Positions 43,800 to 51,668 of a stretch of DNA of 64,000 bases are shown here, piece by piece. Below the pieces are notes generated by a model that made no database searches, had not been told where the DNA came from, and saw only the letters and a program-made list of their open reading frames with translations. Every line of letters starts with the position of its first letter. The first letter of the stretch is position 1. The stretch lies in assembly GCA_020634375.1 (NCBI GenBank), contig JACKBX010000005.1, positions 1 through 64,000 on the forward strand. The letters are read 5' to 3'. A program made the translations under genes and the position numbers. The DNA comes from Ardenticatenaceae bacterium. GTDB lineage: Bacteria > Chloroflexota > Anaerolineae > Promineifilales > Promineifilaceae.

Positions 43800-45491
43800 A
43801 TGCAGACATTTTCCACTGAATCCACCCATCCACGCCGAGTCTTTGCCTTTTTAGTAACATATCGCTGGTTGAGTTTGCTGCCGCCGCTGCTGGTATGGTT
43901 GCTCACACAGGAACGGCCGTTCCTCATCCCCCTGCTCATCGCCATTGCCACCAACGCCATTATTTCTATCGTACCCGACTGGCTGAACCATGCTGTGCAG
44001 AAACGGCCGTACCTCCTGGCCCTCGACTTAATCCTCATGGCCCTGCTCATTGGCTTCACCGATGGCTGGGAAACGCCATTCTACCTGTACGCCCTCAACC
44101 CACTGCTCATCACCGCCTTCTTCTTTGGGCTGCGCCGCGCACTCTACGCCGCCACCTTCTTCTTGCCCCTCTACGTGGGAGCGCTGCTGCTGGCAAACTG
44201 GCAGCTTGGCGAACCGATCAACTGGCTGCTCACCGCTACAGAAATCGTCGGCATTTATCTGATTAGCGGCACATTTGGCTACGCCTCTAACGTCGTCATC
44301 AACTTGCGCCAGGCCCAAGCCACACTCTCCCAAACGCATCGTGACCTGCAAGTCATCCACGATTTAACGGTTTCGCTGCAAAGCGCCAGCTACGTGGAAG
44401 AAGTACAAGAGAAAGTACTGCAAGTAGTCACAGATGAATTAGAATTTCCTCAGGCTATTGTTGGTCTGGTGGATGAAGATTCCAACATCATCACCAATTG
44501 GATGAGCCGCAACCAATCTAAAGCAGCGCCGCAAAATGAAGAATCCGCTTATGCGCTGCAAGTCCCCTTGCTGCCAAAAAGCGGTCTAACAGCACAAGCA
44601 CTGCTAGAAAAGCGCATGTTGCCCTTTGAAAATGGGCAAATAACGACAGATACAGTTTTTAACCAACAAGTCGTGGCAGGAAACGCATCGCTGGGAAACG
44701 GCCGTATCATTCCCATGTTATTGCGCGAACATTCTGTTGGCGTCCTCATCGTAGCAGACGGCCCGCAGCCGCCAACCGCAAACCAGTTAGTCTCTCTGGA
44801 AGCAATCGCCGGGCAGGCCGCCGTGACCATGGGCGCTACCCTACTCTGCATAGACCGCACTCGCAAACTGGCCGTACAAGATGAACGCTTACGCATTGCC
44901 CAAGACATCCACGACACCGTTTCGCAGTCCCTGTTCGGCATCGTTTTCACCCTGGATGGCTGCCTGAAACTGCTGCCAGACCACGCCGAAGAAGTAATAC
45001 CGGAACTGGAACGCGCTCTACAATCAGCCGACGCTGTACGCCAGGAAATCCGCCGCTCTATTTTAGACTTGTGGCCCGCTACCCTCACCGCCGAGCGTTT
45101 CACGGCCGATTTACAGCAATATGCCGCTGGTGTTTGTCAACGTGAAGGCACACAGTTTACCTTTGACATTCACGGCGATTTTGGCTTGCTTTCGCCCAAG
45201 GTGCGGCGCAGTTTGTACCGCATCTCGCAAGAGGCATTGGCAAATATTGCCCACCATGCCCAGGCGGCCGAGGCGCGGGTGTGCATTGATGTGACAAACG
45301 GCCGTGCCAATCTGGTTATCCGCGACGACGGACAGGGGTTTGATACGGCCGTTGCCCTCTCCCAAACCTTCAACCGCGAGCATTTTGGCCTGCGCGGCAT
45401 CCAAGAACGTGCCCACTCCCTCGGCGGCGAATGCCACATCTTCAGCACGCCCGGCGCAGGCGCCTCCATCATCGTGGACATTCCCGTCTGA
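43800..45491 (+). CDS. NarL-type sensor histidine kinase with GAF domain
   Basis: 563 residues from the ATG at 43800 (weak ribosome-binding site; a TTG at 43764 is less likely). Five or six membrane helices (~20-180), a short coiled coil, GAF (~195-350), HisKA_3 with E-R-L-R-I-A-Q-D-I-H-D-T-V-S-Q-S (~370-385; phospho-His in I-H-D), and HATPase_c with E-A-L-A-N-I-A-H-H-A, D-D-G-Q-G-F and F-G-L-R-G-I-Q-E-R-A. It pairs with the LuxR-type regulator 73 bp downstream; a heptamer hairpin lies between them. Confidence 0.9.
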   Translation: MQTFSTESTHPRRVFAFLVTYRWLSLLPPLLVWLLTQERPFLIPLLIAIATNAIISIVPDWLNHAVQKRPYLLALDLILMALLIGFTDGWETPFYLYALNPLLITAFFFGLRRALYAATFFLPLYVGALLLANWQLGEPINWLLTATEIVGIYLISGTFGYASNVVINLRQAQATLSQTHRDLQVIHDLTVSLQSASYVEEVQEKVLQVVTDELEFPQAIVGLVDEDSNIITNWMSRNQSKAAPQNEESAYALQVPLLPKSGLTAQALLEKRMLPFENGQITTDTVFNQQVVAGNASLGNGRIIPMLLREHSVGVLIVADGPQPPTANQLVSLEAIAGQAAVTMGATLLCIDRTRKLAVQDERLRIAQDIHDTVSQSLFGIVFTLDGCLKLLPDHAEEVIPELERALQSADAVRQEIRRSILDLWPATLTAERFTADLQQYAAGVCQREGTQFTFDIHGDFGLLSPKVRRSLYRISQEALANIAHHAQAAEARVCIDVTNGRANLVIRDDGQGFDTAVALSQTFNREHFGLRGIQERAHSLGGECHIFSTPGAGASIIVDIPV

Positions 45492-45497
45492 TAAGGC

Positions 45498-45544
45498 GTG
45501 ATGCGTGAAACGTGAAAAGAAGGACATCACGTTTCACGTTTCAC
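45498..45544. repeat. Heptamer repeat with inverted arms (GTGAAAC family)
   Basis: Three in-phase 7-mers at 45498-45518 and two complementary GTTTCAC at 45531-45544. Between the kinase and regulator genes. Confidence 0.85.
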
Positions 45545-45564
45545 GGTCAACATGGATTAATTCA

Positions 45565-46221
45565 ATGACCCAAATTCGTATTTTACTGGCAGATGATCAT
45601 GAAGTAGTGCGGCGCGGGCTTTCGTTGGTGCTGCGCCAGGAGCCGGATTTTGTCATCGTCGGCGAAGCGCAAAATGGCGCAGAGGCGGTGCAATTGGCAG
45701 AGGAACTACTGCCCGACCTGGTTTTGCTGGACTGGAAGATGCCGCGCTTGAATGGGCTGCAAGCGGCGCAACAGGTGAAGGAGTTTGCTCCGCAAATCCG
45801 TACCTTGTTGTTATCGGGCGCACCGGTAGAAACGGCCGTACTCGATGCCCTAGAAAACGGCGTAGACGGCTTCGTCCACAAAGACATCAGCCCGCGCAAT
45901 CTGGCCCACGCCATCCGCATGGTCGCCGGCGGTAAACGCTACCTCGGCCAGGAAATCACACAAGCCCTCATCGCCCGCAGCTTGCAGCCAGACCCCGCCC
46001 CCGCCGCATCCCAAACCCACACCCCCCTCTCCGAGCGGGAGCTAGAGGTGCTGACGTTGATGGCAACCCCCGCCACCTACCGCGAAATCGGCGAGCAGCT
46101 CTTCATCAGCGAAGAAACCGTCCGCACCTACGCCAAACGCATCTTCACCAAACTCAACCAACCCAACCGCACGCAGGCCGTTATCGCCGCCCTTCGTTTA
46201 GGAGTGATCAGTATTCAGTGA
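45565..46221 (+). CDS. NarL/LuxR-family response regulator
   Basis: 218 residues from the ATG at 45565. The receiver has L-A-D-D-H, phospho-Asp in L-V-L-L-D-W-K-M-P, and K in H-K-D-I. A LuxR-type helix-turn-helix (~150-215) has L-S-E-R-E-L-E-V-L-T-L-M-A, then I-S-E-E-T-V-R-T-Y-A-K-R-I-F-T-K-L. Its stop codon lies inside the heptamer repeat that follows. Partner of the upstream kinase. Confidence 0.93.
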   Translation: MTQIRILLADDHEVVRRGLSLVLRQEPDFVIVGEAQNGAEAVQLAEELLPDLVLLDWKMPRLNGLQAAQQVKEFAPQIRTLLLSGAPVETAVLDALENGVDGFVHKDISPRNLAHAIRMVAGGKRYLGQEITQALIARSLQPDPAPAASQTHTPLSERELEVLTLMATPATYREIGEQLFISEETVRTYAKRIFTKLNQPNRTQAVIAALRLGVISIQ

Positions 46222-46280
46222 TCTGGTCGCTGGTCGCTGGTTGCTGGTAGTAATTGGCAATTCACCATTCACAATTCCCC
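46204..46280. repeat. Eleven in-phase heptamers spanning two gene ends
   Basis: 77 bp read as consecutive 7-mers whose type drifts: GTGATCA, GGTCGCT (twice), GGTAGTA, ATTGGCA, ATTCACA and others. It contains the stop of the response regulator (46219-46221) and the stop of the convergent ligase gene (46269). Confidence 0.8.
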
Positions 46281-48251
46281 AAGCCGCTTCGCCATCTCCA
46301 CAAAATACCCAATCGCCTGCGGGTTGCGCATCGCGCCGGGATTGGCGGCTTTGTTCACATCTTGCCCCAACAAAATGCGGCGCACGGGCACTTCCATCTT
46401 CTTGCCGCTGAGGGTGTACGGGATTTGCTCGATGGCAAAAATCTCGTTGGGCACATGGCGCGGCGAAATGTCGGCGCGGATTTTTTGCTTGATGCGCCGC
46501 TGCAAATCGGCGTCCAGCGTCACCCCTTCGCGCAGCACCACAAAGAGGGGCATGTAACTCTCGCGGCCCAGCAATTCCAGGTCTATCACCAAACTGTCCA
46601 GCACCTCGTCCAACGACTCGACGGCCTGATAAATCTCGCTCGTGCCCATGCGGATACCCTGGCGATTGATCGTGGAATCGGAACGGCCGTAAATCACACA
46701 CCCCCCTCGCTCCGTAAACTTAATCCAATCCCCATGCCGCCACACACCGGGAAACATATCAAAATAACTGTCGCGGTAGCGCACATTGTCGGCGTCATTC
46801 CAAAAATAGAGCGGCATTGAGGGCATTGGTTGGGTAATGACCAACTCGCCCACCTCATCAACTACCGCTTCGCCAGCGTCGTTAAATGCCTGCACCTTCG
46901 CCCCCAGGCACGCCCCCTGAATTTCCCCGGCAAAAATCGGCAGCAAACGGCAGCCGCCGACAAACGCCGTACACAAATCCGTGCCGCCGCTCACCGACTC
47001 CAGCGCCAGGTCTGCATTGACATGCTCATACACCCACACAAAGTTATCCACCGTCAGCGGCGAGCCAGTGGAGCCGACGGCGCGGATCGCCCGCAGGTCA
47101 AAATCTCGGTTGGGCTGAATACCCGCCTTCATGCAGGCGCTGACAAAAGCGGCGGATGTGCCAAAGTAGGTCATGCCGGTTTGCGCCGCCAGCGCCCACA
47201 GCGCGTTCGTGTCCGGGTAGCCGGGGCTGCCGTTGTAGACCACGATGGACGCGCCCGCCAGCAGCCCGCCAATCAGGAAGTTCCACATCATCCAGCCGGT
47301 GCTGGTGTACCAGAAAAAACGGTCGTCCGGCTGCAAATCGAGATGCAGCACGGCCATTTTTAGATGCTCCAACAAGATGCCGCCGTGACTTTGCACGATG
47401 GGCTTTGGCCGTCCAGTTGTGCCGGAAGAGTACAGCACCCACAGAGGATGGTCGAATGGTAGCTGCTCAAAGGTCAGGTCGGCGGACACATCGGTTTGCG
47501 CCAGCAGGTCATCCCAAACAATGGCGTCGAGTTCGCGCAGGTCGCCATCGCCCAAAAGGGACACGAGGATGGTTTCGCGCAGGGTGGGCAAGCCCTCTTG
47601 CAGTTCGGCGATGGTTTCGCGGCGGTCGAAGCGTTTGCCTCCGTAGGTGTAGCCGTCTACGGCCAGCAGCACGGTTGGCTCGATTTGCTGGAAGCGGTCT
47701 AGCACGCTGCGGCTGCCGAAGTCTGGCGAGCAGCTTGACCACACTGCGCCGACGCTGGCGGCAGCGAAGAGGGCGATGATGGTTTCGGGGATGTGCGGCA
47801 TGTAGGCGACGACGCGGTCGCCTGGCTGTACGCCGATGCTGCGCAGGTGTTGGGCGAGTACGGCCGTCTTTTCCCGTATCTCCTCCCACCCAATTTCACG
47901 CAGGGGCTGGTCTTCGTTTTGGGCGTAAATAGCGGGACGGCCGTGCCACATGCGGGCAAAAAAGTTCTCGGCGTAGTTGAGGCGTGCGCCGGGGAACCAG
48001 GCTGCGCCGGGCATGGCGGAGTTGGATAGGGGGGTAACGGCCGTTTGCGAAGCCGTCACGCCAAAATAGTCCCACAAACTCTGCCAAAAATCGGCCACTT
48101 GCGTCACCGACCAGTCCCACAAATCGCCGTAACTGCCAAATGTCAGGCCGCGCTGGTCTGCTAACCAGTGCATGTAGTGGGTCAGATTTGCATTTTCGAT
48201 TACTTTGGGGGATGGCCTCCAGAGTAAGCTACCTTCGCTGATGTCGGTCAT
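46269..48251 (-). CDS. Acetoacetyl-CoA synthetase
   Basis: 660 residues. ANL-superfamily landmarks: L-Y-S-S-G-T-T-G-R-P-K at ~272 (P-loop-like), T-S-T-G-W-M-M-W at ~311, Y-G-R-S-D-S-T-I-N-R-Q-G-I-R-M-G at ~548, and the catalytic Lys in L-S-G-K-K-M-E-V near 630. Length, the N-terminal L-W-R-P-S and H-Y-M-H-W-L, and the G-S-T-G-S-P-L stretch favour acetoacetate-CoA ligase over acetyl-CoA synthetase. It activates acetoacetate with ATP and CoA, useful in ketone-body or polyhydroxybutyrate metabolism. It stands alone, between repeats. Confidence 0.88.
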   Translation of the reverse strand: MTDISEGSLLWRPSPKVIENANLTHYMHWLADQRGLTFGSYGDLWDWSVTQVADFWQSLWDYFGVTASQTAVTPLSNSAMPGAAWFPGARLNYAENFFARMWHGRPAIYAQNEDQPLREIGWEEIREKTAVLAQHLRSIGVQPGDRVVAYMPHIPETIIALFAAASVGAVWSSCSPDFGSRSVLDRFQQIEPTVLLAVDGYTYGGKRFDRRETIAELQEGLPTLRETILVSLLGDGDLRELDAIVWDDLLAQTDVSADLTFEQLPFDHPLWVLYSSGTTGRPKPIVQSHGGILLEHLKMAVLHLDLQPDDRFFWYTSTGWMMWNFLIGGLLAGASIVVYNGSPGYPDTNALWALAAQTGMTYFGTSAAFVSACMKAGIQPNRDFDLRAIRAVGSTGSPLTVDNFVWVYEHVNADLALESVSGGTDLCTAFVGGCRLLPIFAGEIQGACLGAKVQAFNDAGEAVVDEVGELVITQPMPSMPLYFWNDADNVRYRDSYFDMFPGVWRHGDWIKFTERGGCVIYGRSDSTINRQGIRMGTSEIYQAVESLDEVLDSLVIDLELLGRESYMPLFVVLREGVTLDADLQRRIKQKIRADISPRHVPNEIFAIEQIPYTLSGKKMEVPVRRILLGQDVNKAANPGAMRNPQAIGYFVEMAKRLGEL

Positions 48252-48273
48252 GGGCTTTCTCCTCTGTAAATAA

Positions 48274-48329
48274 GTGTCATGTGTTTAGGTGTCAGGTGTC
48301 AAGTAACACGCTTTGACACCTGACACATT
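48274..48329. repeat. Heptamer repeat with inverted arms (GGTGTCA family)
   Basis: Eight in-phase 7-mers; two GGTGTCA (48288-48301) face ACACCTG and ACACATT (48316-48329), so a stem of about 12 bp forms. It lies upstream of the ligase start. Confidence 0.8.
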
Positions 48330-48368
48330 TTCATTCATGGTGTTGAGCAGTCACTCATGAAGTCTCCT

Positions 48369-49547
48369 CTATTTACAACCCATATCGGCAGTATCTGGCA
48401 CGGTTGCCTCGGCCCAACGGCGGGCAAACTCTTGCTGGTACAGCGCAGCAATCTCCGCATCGTGAATAATCACGACATTTTCGTCGTTACTCTCATCGGC
48501 ATTCTCAGAAAAATTGAGGGAGCCGGTGACGACTGTCTCGCCATCAATAATGAACACCTTGTGGTGAAATGTGCCCGGATTGCCATCCTGACGCACGTCC
48601 AACCCTTCACAGTACAAACGGGGCAGTTCGCTGTATTCGGTTTCGCTGCCTCGTGTTTCAAAGATACCGCGTACGTTCACGCCCGCAGCAGCGCGGTCGG
48701 AAACGGCCGTGCCCAACTCATCATGCGTAAACGAAAAGGCCATAAACTCAATGCTCTCCTGTGCCCCTTCCAACAATGGCACAAGATGGCTTATCGCGTC
48801 ATCCTCTGCGGCAAAAAGCACGTCAACGGCCGTGCCATCAATCACCACCGACTGCTGCGCCACGGTAGACGGCGAACGCGGCCCAAACTCACCCGCCCAC
48901 ATCTCGTTAAACTCCTGCTCAAACATGGCCGCCACCACCGGCGAATGCAGCACCAGCACATTGTTATTATTGCGGAAATTGCCATTCACCGTGATATTCG
49001 TCGAGCCTGTCCACACCGTCTCGCCGTCAAAAATCCAGAATTTATTGTGCATCAAGGCGCTGCGCTCATCATCATGCACCGGTATACCAGCATCCTCCAG
49101 CATGGCAAATTGGCCGTGTCCCTCCTCTTCATCCGCCTCAATGCCGTTCTCGTCATCTGTGACAAAGCGCACATCCACGCCGCGCTGATGCGCCGCCACC
49201 AACGCCTCAGCCACCGGCGTCAGGTTCATCTCAAACGAGGCAATGTGAATGCTTTCCTGCGCCCCATTGATGTAGTCGATCAATTTTTCGGGAATGGAAC
49301 CACGCAAATCGTCCGGGTTGTTAATGTTGTTGGGGTCGGTGAAATACACCTCCCACCAATCCCCATTGGCTGTGGTGACTTGAGGCGAGACGCCGGTTTC
49401 GGTCACAGTCTCCTGCGAAAACATCCCCAATGGATCCGATCCGGTAAACAAATAGTACAGGCCAAGACCAACAAACCCCACCACCAAAACGATGGTCACA
49501 ATCTGATTCAAACGCGCTTGTTCAGCAGACTTTTTTTTACGAGCCAT
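48369..49547 (-). CDS. Phospholipase D-like protein with two HKD motifs
   Basis: 392 residues. A basic N-terminus and a membrane helix (~15-36) anchor it. Two PLD half-sites occur: H-N-K-F-W-I-F-D ... G-S-T-N-I-T (~166-183) and H-H-K-V-F-I-I-D ... G-S-L-N-F-S (~322-340), both with the full H-x-K-x4-D pattern. The catalytic part is likely outside the membrane. Members cleave phosphodiesters (lipid or nucleic acid); the substrate is not clear. The downstream M23 and helical genes run in the same direction upstream of it. Confidence 0.9.
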   Translation of the reverse strand: MARKKKSAEQARLNQIVTIVLVVGFVGLGLYYLFTGSDPLGMFSQETVTETGVSPQVTTANGDWWEVYFTDPNNINNPDDLRGSIPEKLIDYINGAQESIHIASFEMNLTPVAEALVAAHQRGVDVRFVTDDENGIEADEEEGHGQFAMLEDAGIPVHDDERSALMHNKFWIFDGETVWTGSTNITVNGNFRNNNNVLVLHSPVVAAMFEQEFNEMWAGEFGPRSPSTVAQQSVVIDGTAVDVLFAAEDDAISHLVPLLEGAQESIEFMAFSFTHDELGTAVSDRAAAGVNVRGIFETRGSETEYSELPRLYCEGLDVRQDGNPGTFHHKVFIIDGETVVTGSLNFSENADESNDENVVIIHDAEIAALYQQEFARRWAEATVPDTADMGCK

Positions 49548-49550
49548 CAG

Positions 49551-50012
49551 TTACTCCTCTTCATCGGGCGCGGACTGCCACGACGCTTCCAACAAATGCT
49601 GCAAATAGGCAATTAATTGGTGCGGCTCGTCAGCCATTTCCGCTAACAATTGGACAAAGGCGGCGCGATCTTCCGGCGCGGGCGGTGAAAAGGCGGCGCC
49701 ATAGGTCGCAGCGGCCTTCTCGATAATCCCATCAAGCATCGCCGCGCTGTCTTCGGGGGGCATGTAGCGGGCATTCGCCACCAGCCGGTTGACGCTGCGC
49801 ATCATGCGGCGGGTCGCTTTCAGGCGCGGGTACATCACTTCCTCTGCCGCCTCATCATCTAATTCGGTTGTGCTGTCCACCACGCGCTGCGCCATTTGCA
49901 ATCCCCAATCAAGCAGTCCCTGTGCGGCCGTATCGTTCAAATCGGCCGTCAAGCTTTCATTTTCTAGCAGGCTTTCGGCAACGCGCCGCGCCCGTTTAGC
50001 CAGGTTGTCCAT
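49551..50012 (-). CDS. Small acidic helical protein, unknown
   Basis: 153 residues from the ATG at 50012. GGAGG lies 6 bp before this ATG and inside the alternative start at 50024, which argues for the shorter form. Sequence is rich in Ala, Glu, Asp and Met, mostly helical (Q-M-A-Q-R-V-V-D-S-T and R-R-M-M-R-S-V-N-R-L-V-A-N-A-R), with an acidic end (D-E-E-E). No domain recognised. It lies 15 bp after the M23 peptidase gene and 3 bp before the PLD gene, so the three form an operon. Confidence 0.7.
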   Translation of the reverse strand: MDNLAKRARRVAESLLENESLTADLNDTAAQGLLDWGLQMAQRVVDSTTELDDEAAEEVMYPRLKATRRMMRSVNRLVANARYMPPEDSAAMLDGIIEKAAATYGAAFSPPAPEDRAAFVQLLAEMADEPHQLIAYLQHLLEASWQSAPDEEE

Positions 50013-50027
50013 ATCATCCTCCATGCG

Positions 50028-51230
50028 TCATTCGTCTGATGGGGTCGGTTTATAAGGTTCTGTGACGATTTCGACCGTCGCTATTGCGCGAGCCTCTACC
50101 ACCACCGGCACTTGATAAATGACGTCTTGCAGCTCTGTATAAACTGTGTACGTGCCAGGAATCACATCTGAAAAGAGAAAATTCTCGGCCAGCCCTTCAT
50201 CGGGATTGATGTAATGCAGGGGGTCATCCAGGTAACTCCAGGTGGTGGCAACAATCGTGCCATCCTCATCCAGTAGATGAATGGTCACGCCCTGCCACGG
50301 CCGTTTCTGCGGGTCAATCAACCGTCCGGCAATCACACCCCTGGTTTCACCGGGATCAACCCAAAGCATAGGGTTGCGCGTGGTGGTGAAATCGTTGCTG
50401 CCAATGCGCACCTCAAAATGCAGGTGGGGCGCAGATGACGCACCGCCAATGCCAATTTCAGCAACCTGCTCACCGCGCTCAACATGCTGTCCCGATTCCA
50501 CATTAATATTCAGTACATGGCCGTAAAGGGTAAAAACCGGCTGGCCGTACCAGAGGTCATCGTGCTGAACAACCACCAAATGCCCATACCAGTCACAACG
50601 CCAGCCGTACCACTCGTACATATCCGATTGGGCGACGACAACCGTTCCGGGAGCGGCTGCCAGCACGGGCGTGCCCATTCCGCCCGCTGTGTCTACCGCG
50701 TTGTGGAGCAGGAGACGGCCGTCCAAATCCCAACCATAGGGATACGTGTCATTAATCAAGTAACGGCCCCCGCCGGGCAGCGGCTTGGTCAGCCAGAAAT
50801 GGGTCTCGCTCATCGCCGGGTTAGGCGTCGGCCACGCTGTCCCAGAAAGGTAATAGTAAGCATACTCTGGCTTCAGCGGAACCGGGTCGGGGCAGGTACG
50901 GTCTACCACAGGAGATGGGGTCGGTTCCGGCGTGTTAGTCGGCGTGGGCGTTGGGCCGGGCGTACTTGTGGGGCTAGGCGTGGCCGAGGGCGTTTGTGTG
51001 GGCAGGCGGCTCGCTTCTGGCGTAAAAGTAGGCGGTAGTTCAGGGGTAGCCGCTGGTTCAGGCAGAGTGGTTTCAAGGGGAACGGCCGTTGCCAACGGCG
51101 GCACAGTGGGCATCAACGTAGGCAGTTCCCGTGCCGGTTCATCCACCGCTACCAGCAAAGGCACTTGCCCCTGACAGCCAACCAATCCCAGCAGCACCAG
51201 GAAAAACAAAGTATGTACATATCTTTTCAT
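50028..51230 (-). CDS. M23-family peptidase lipoprotein
   Basis: 400 residues. Lipoprotein signal, lipobox L-V-G-C (~16-19). A P/T-rich linker (~45-110) is followed by a LytM/M23 domain (~160-300). The first metal motif is L-H-N-A-V-D (usual H-x-G-x-D, with Gly replaced by Ala), then Y-G-H-V and H-L-H-F-E-V-R at ~275. A C-terminal carboxypeptidase-regulatory-like beta domain (~310-395) ends the protein. It likely cuts or binds cell-wall peptide outside the membrane. Divergent from the T-box/valS unit. Confidence 0.88.
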   Translation of the reverse strand: MKRYVHTLFFLVLLGLVGCQGQVPLLVAVDEPARELPTLMPTVPPLATAVPLETTLPEPAATPELPPTFTPEASRLPTQTPSATPSPTSTPGPTPTPTNTPEPTPSPVVDRTCPDPVPLKPEYAYYYLSGTAWPTPNPAMSETHFWLTKPLPGGGRYLINDTYPYGWDLDGRLLLHNAVDTAGGMGTPVLAAAPGTVVVAQSDMYEWYGWRCDWYGHLVVVQHDDLWYGQPVFTLYGHVLNINVESGQHVERGEQVAEIGIGGASSAPHLHFEVRIGSNDFTTTRNPMLWVDPGETRGVIAGRLIDPQKRPWQGVTIHLLDEDGTIVATTWSYLDDPLHYINPDEGLAENFLFSDVIPGTYTVYTELQDVIYQVPVVVEARAIATVEIVTEPYKPTPSDE

Positions 51231-51273
51231 CGCCGGCTATTGTCCGTCAGGGAGAAACGGCCGTCAATACACC

Positions 51274-51303
51274 TTGCCAAATCCACCCCACTTTTTCTAT
51301 AAT
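51274..51303 (+). promoter_or_regulatory. Sigma70-type promoter of valS
   Basis: TTGCCA (51274-51279), 18 bp, TATAAT (51298-51303, exact consensus). Transcription should start near 51310, at the 5' end of the T-box leader. Confidence 0.75.
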
Positions 51304-51309
51304 GGAGCG

Positions 51310-51650
51310 CACAATCACATAAACCAAACCCTCAACCGGGAGTAGTATGCGGGCAAGGCGTTGACAGGAAAGATGAGGCCAACGGCAATGCCCAGACTGA
51401 AAGCCTCCACAAGCAGCCCCTCGCAGAAGTCGCCCGGTTTGACTGCCGCAGAAAGGAACAGTTACCCAAACTGAACTGAGTAGACCGGCACGGGTAAGCC
51501 CGTTACAGCGTAATTCTAATCGCCAGAGGAAACGGCCGTTAGAAAAAGTGCAGCCCACAAACCCGGCCATTTGCGCCGAGGGCTGAAATGAGGTGGTACC
51601 GCGGAAGAAGCCCCCTTTCGTCCTCCAAGATGATTGGGGCGTTTTATTTT
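51310..51650 (+). ncRNA. T-box riboswitch upstream of valS
   Basis: A leader of about 340 nt ends with the T-box core AGGTGGTACCGCGG (51591-51604). It is followed by a terminator (51610-51615 with 51636-51640, then T-rich to 51650). A GGGTAA...CCCGTTA element at ~51492-51506 is also typical of T-boxes. Uncharged tRNA-Val should favour the antiterminator and raise valS expression. I could not place the specifier codon with certainty. One ACGGCCGT lies inside the leader at ~51532. Confidence 0.92.
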
Positions 51651-51668
51651 CATGACCGGAGGTAAAAA

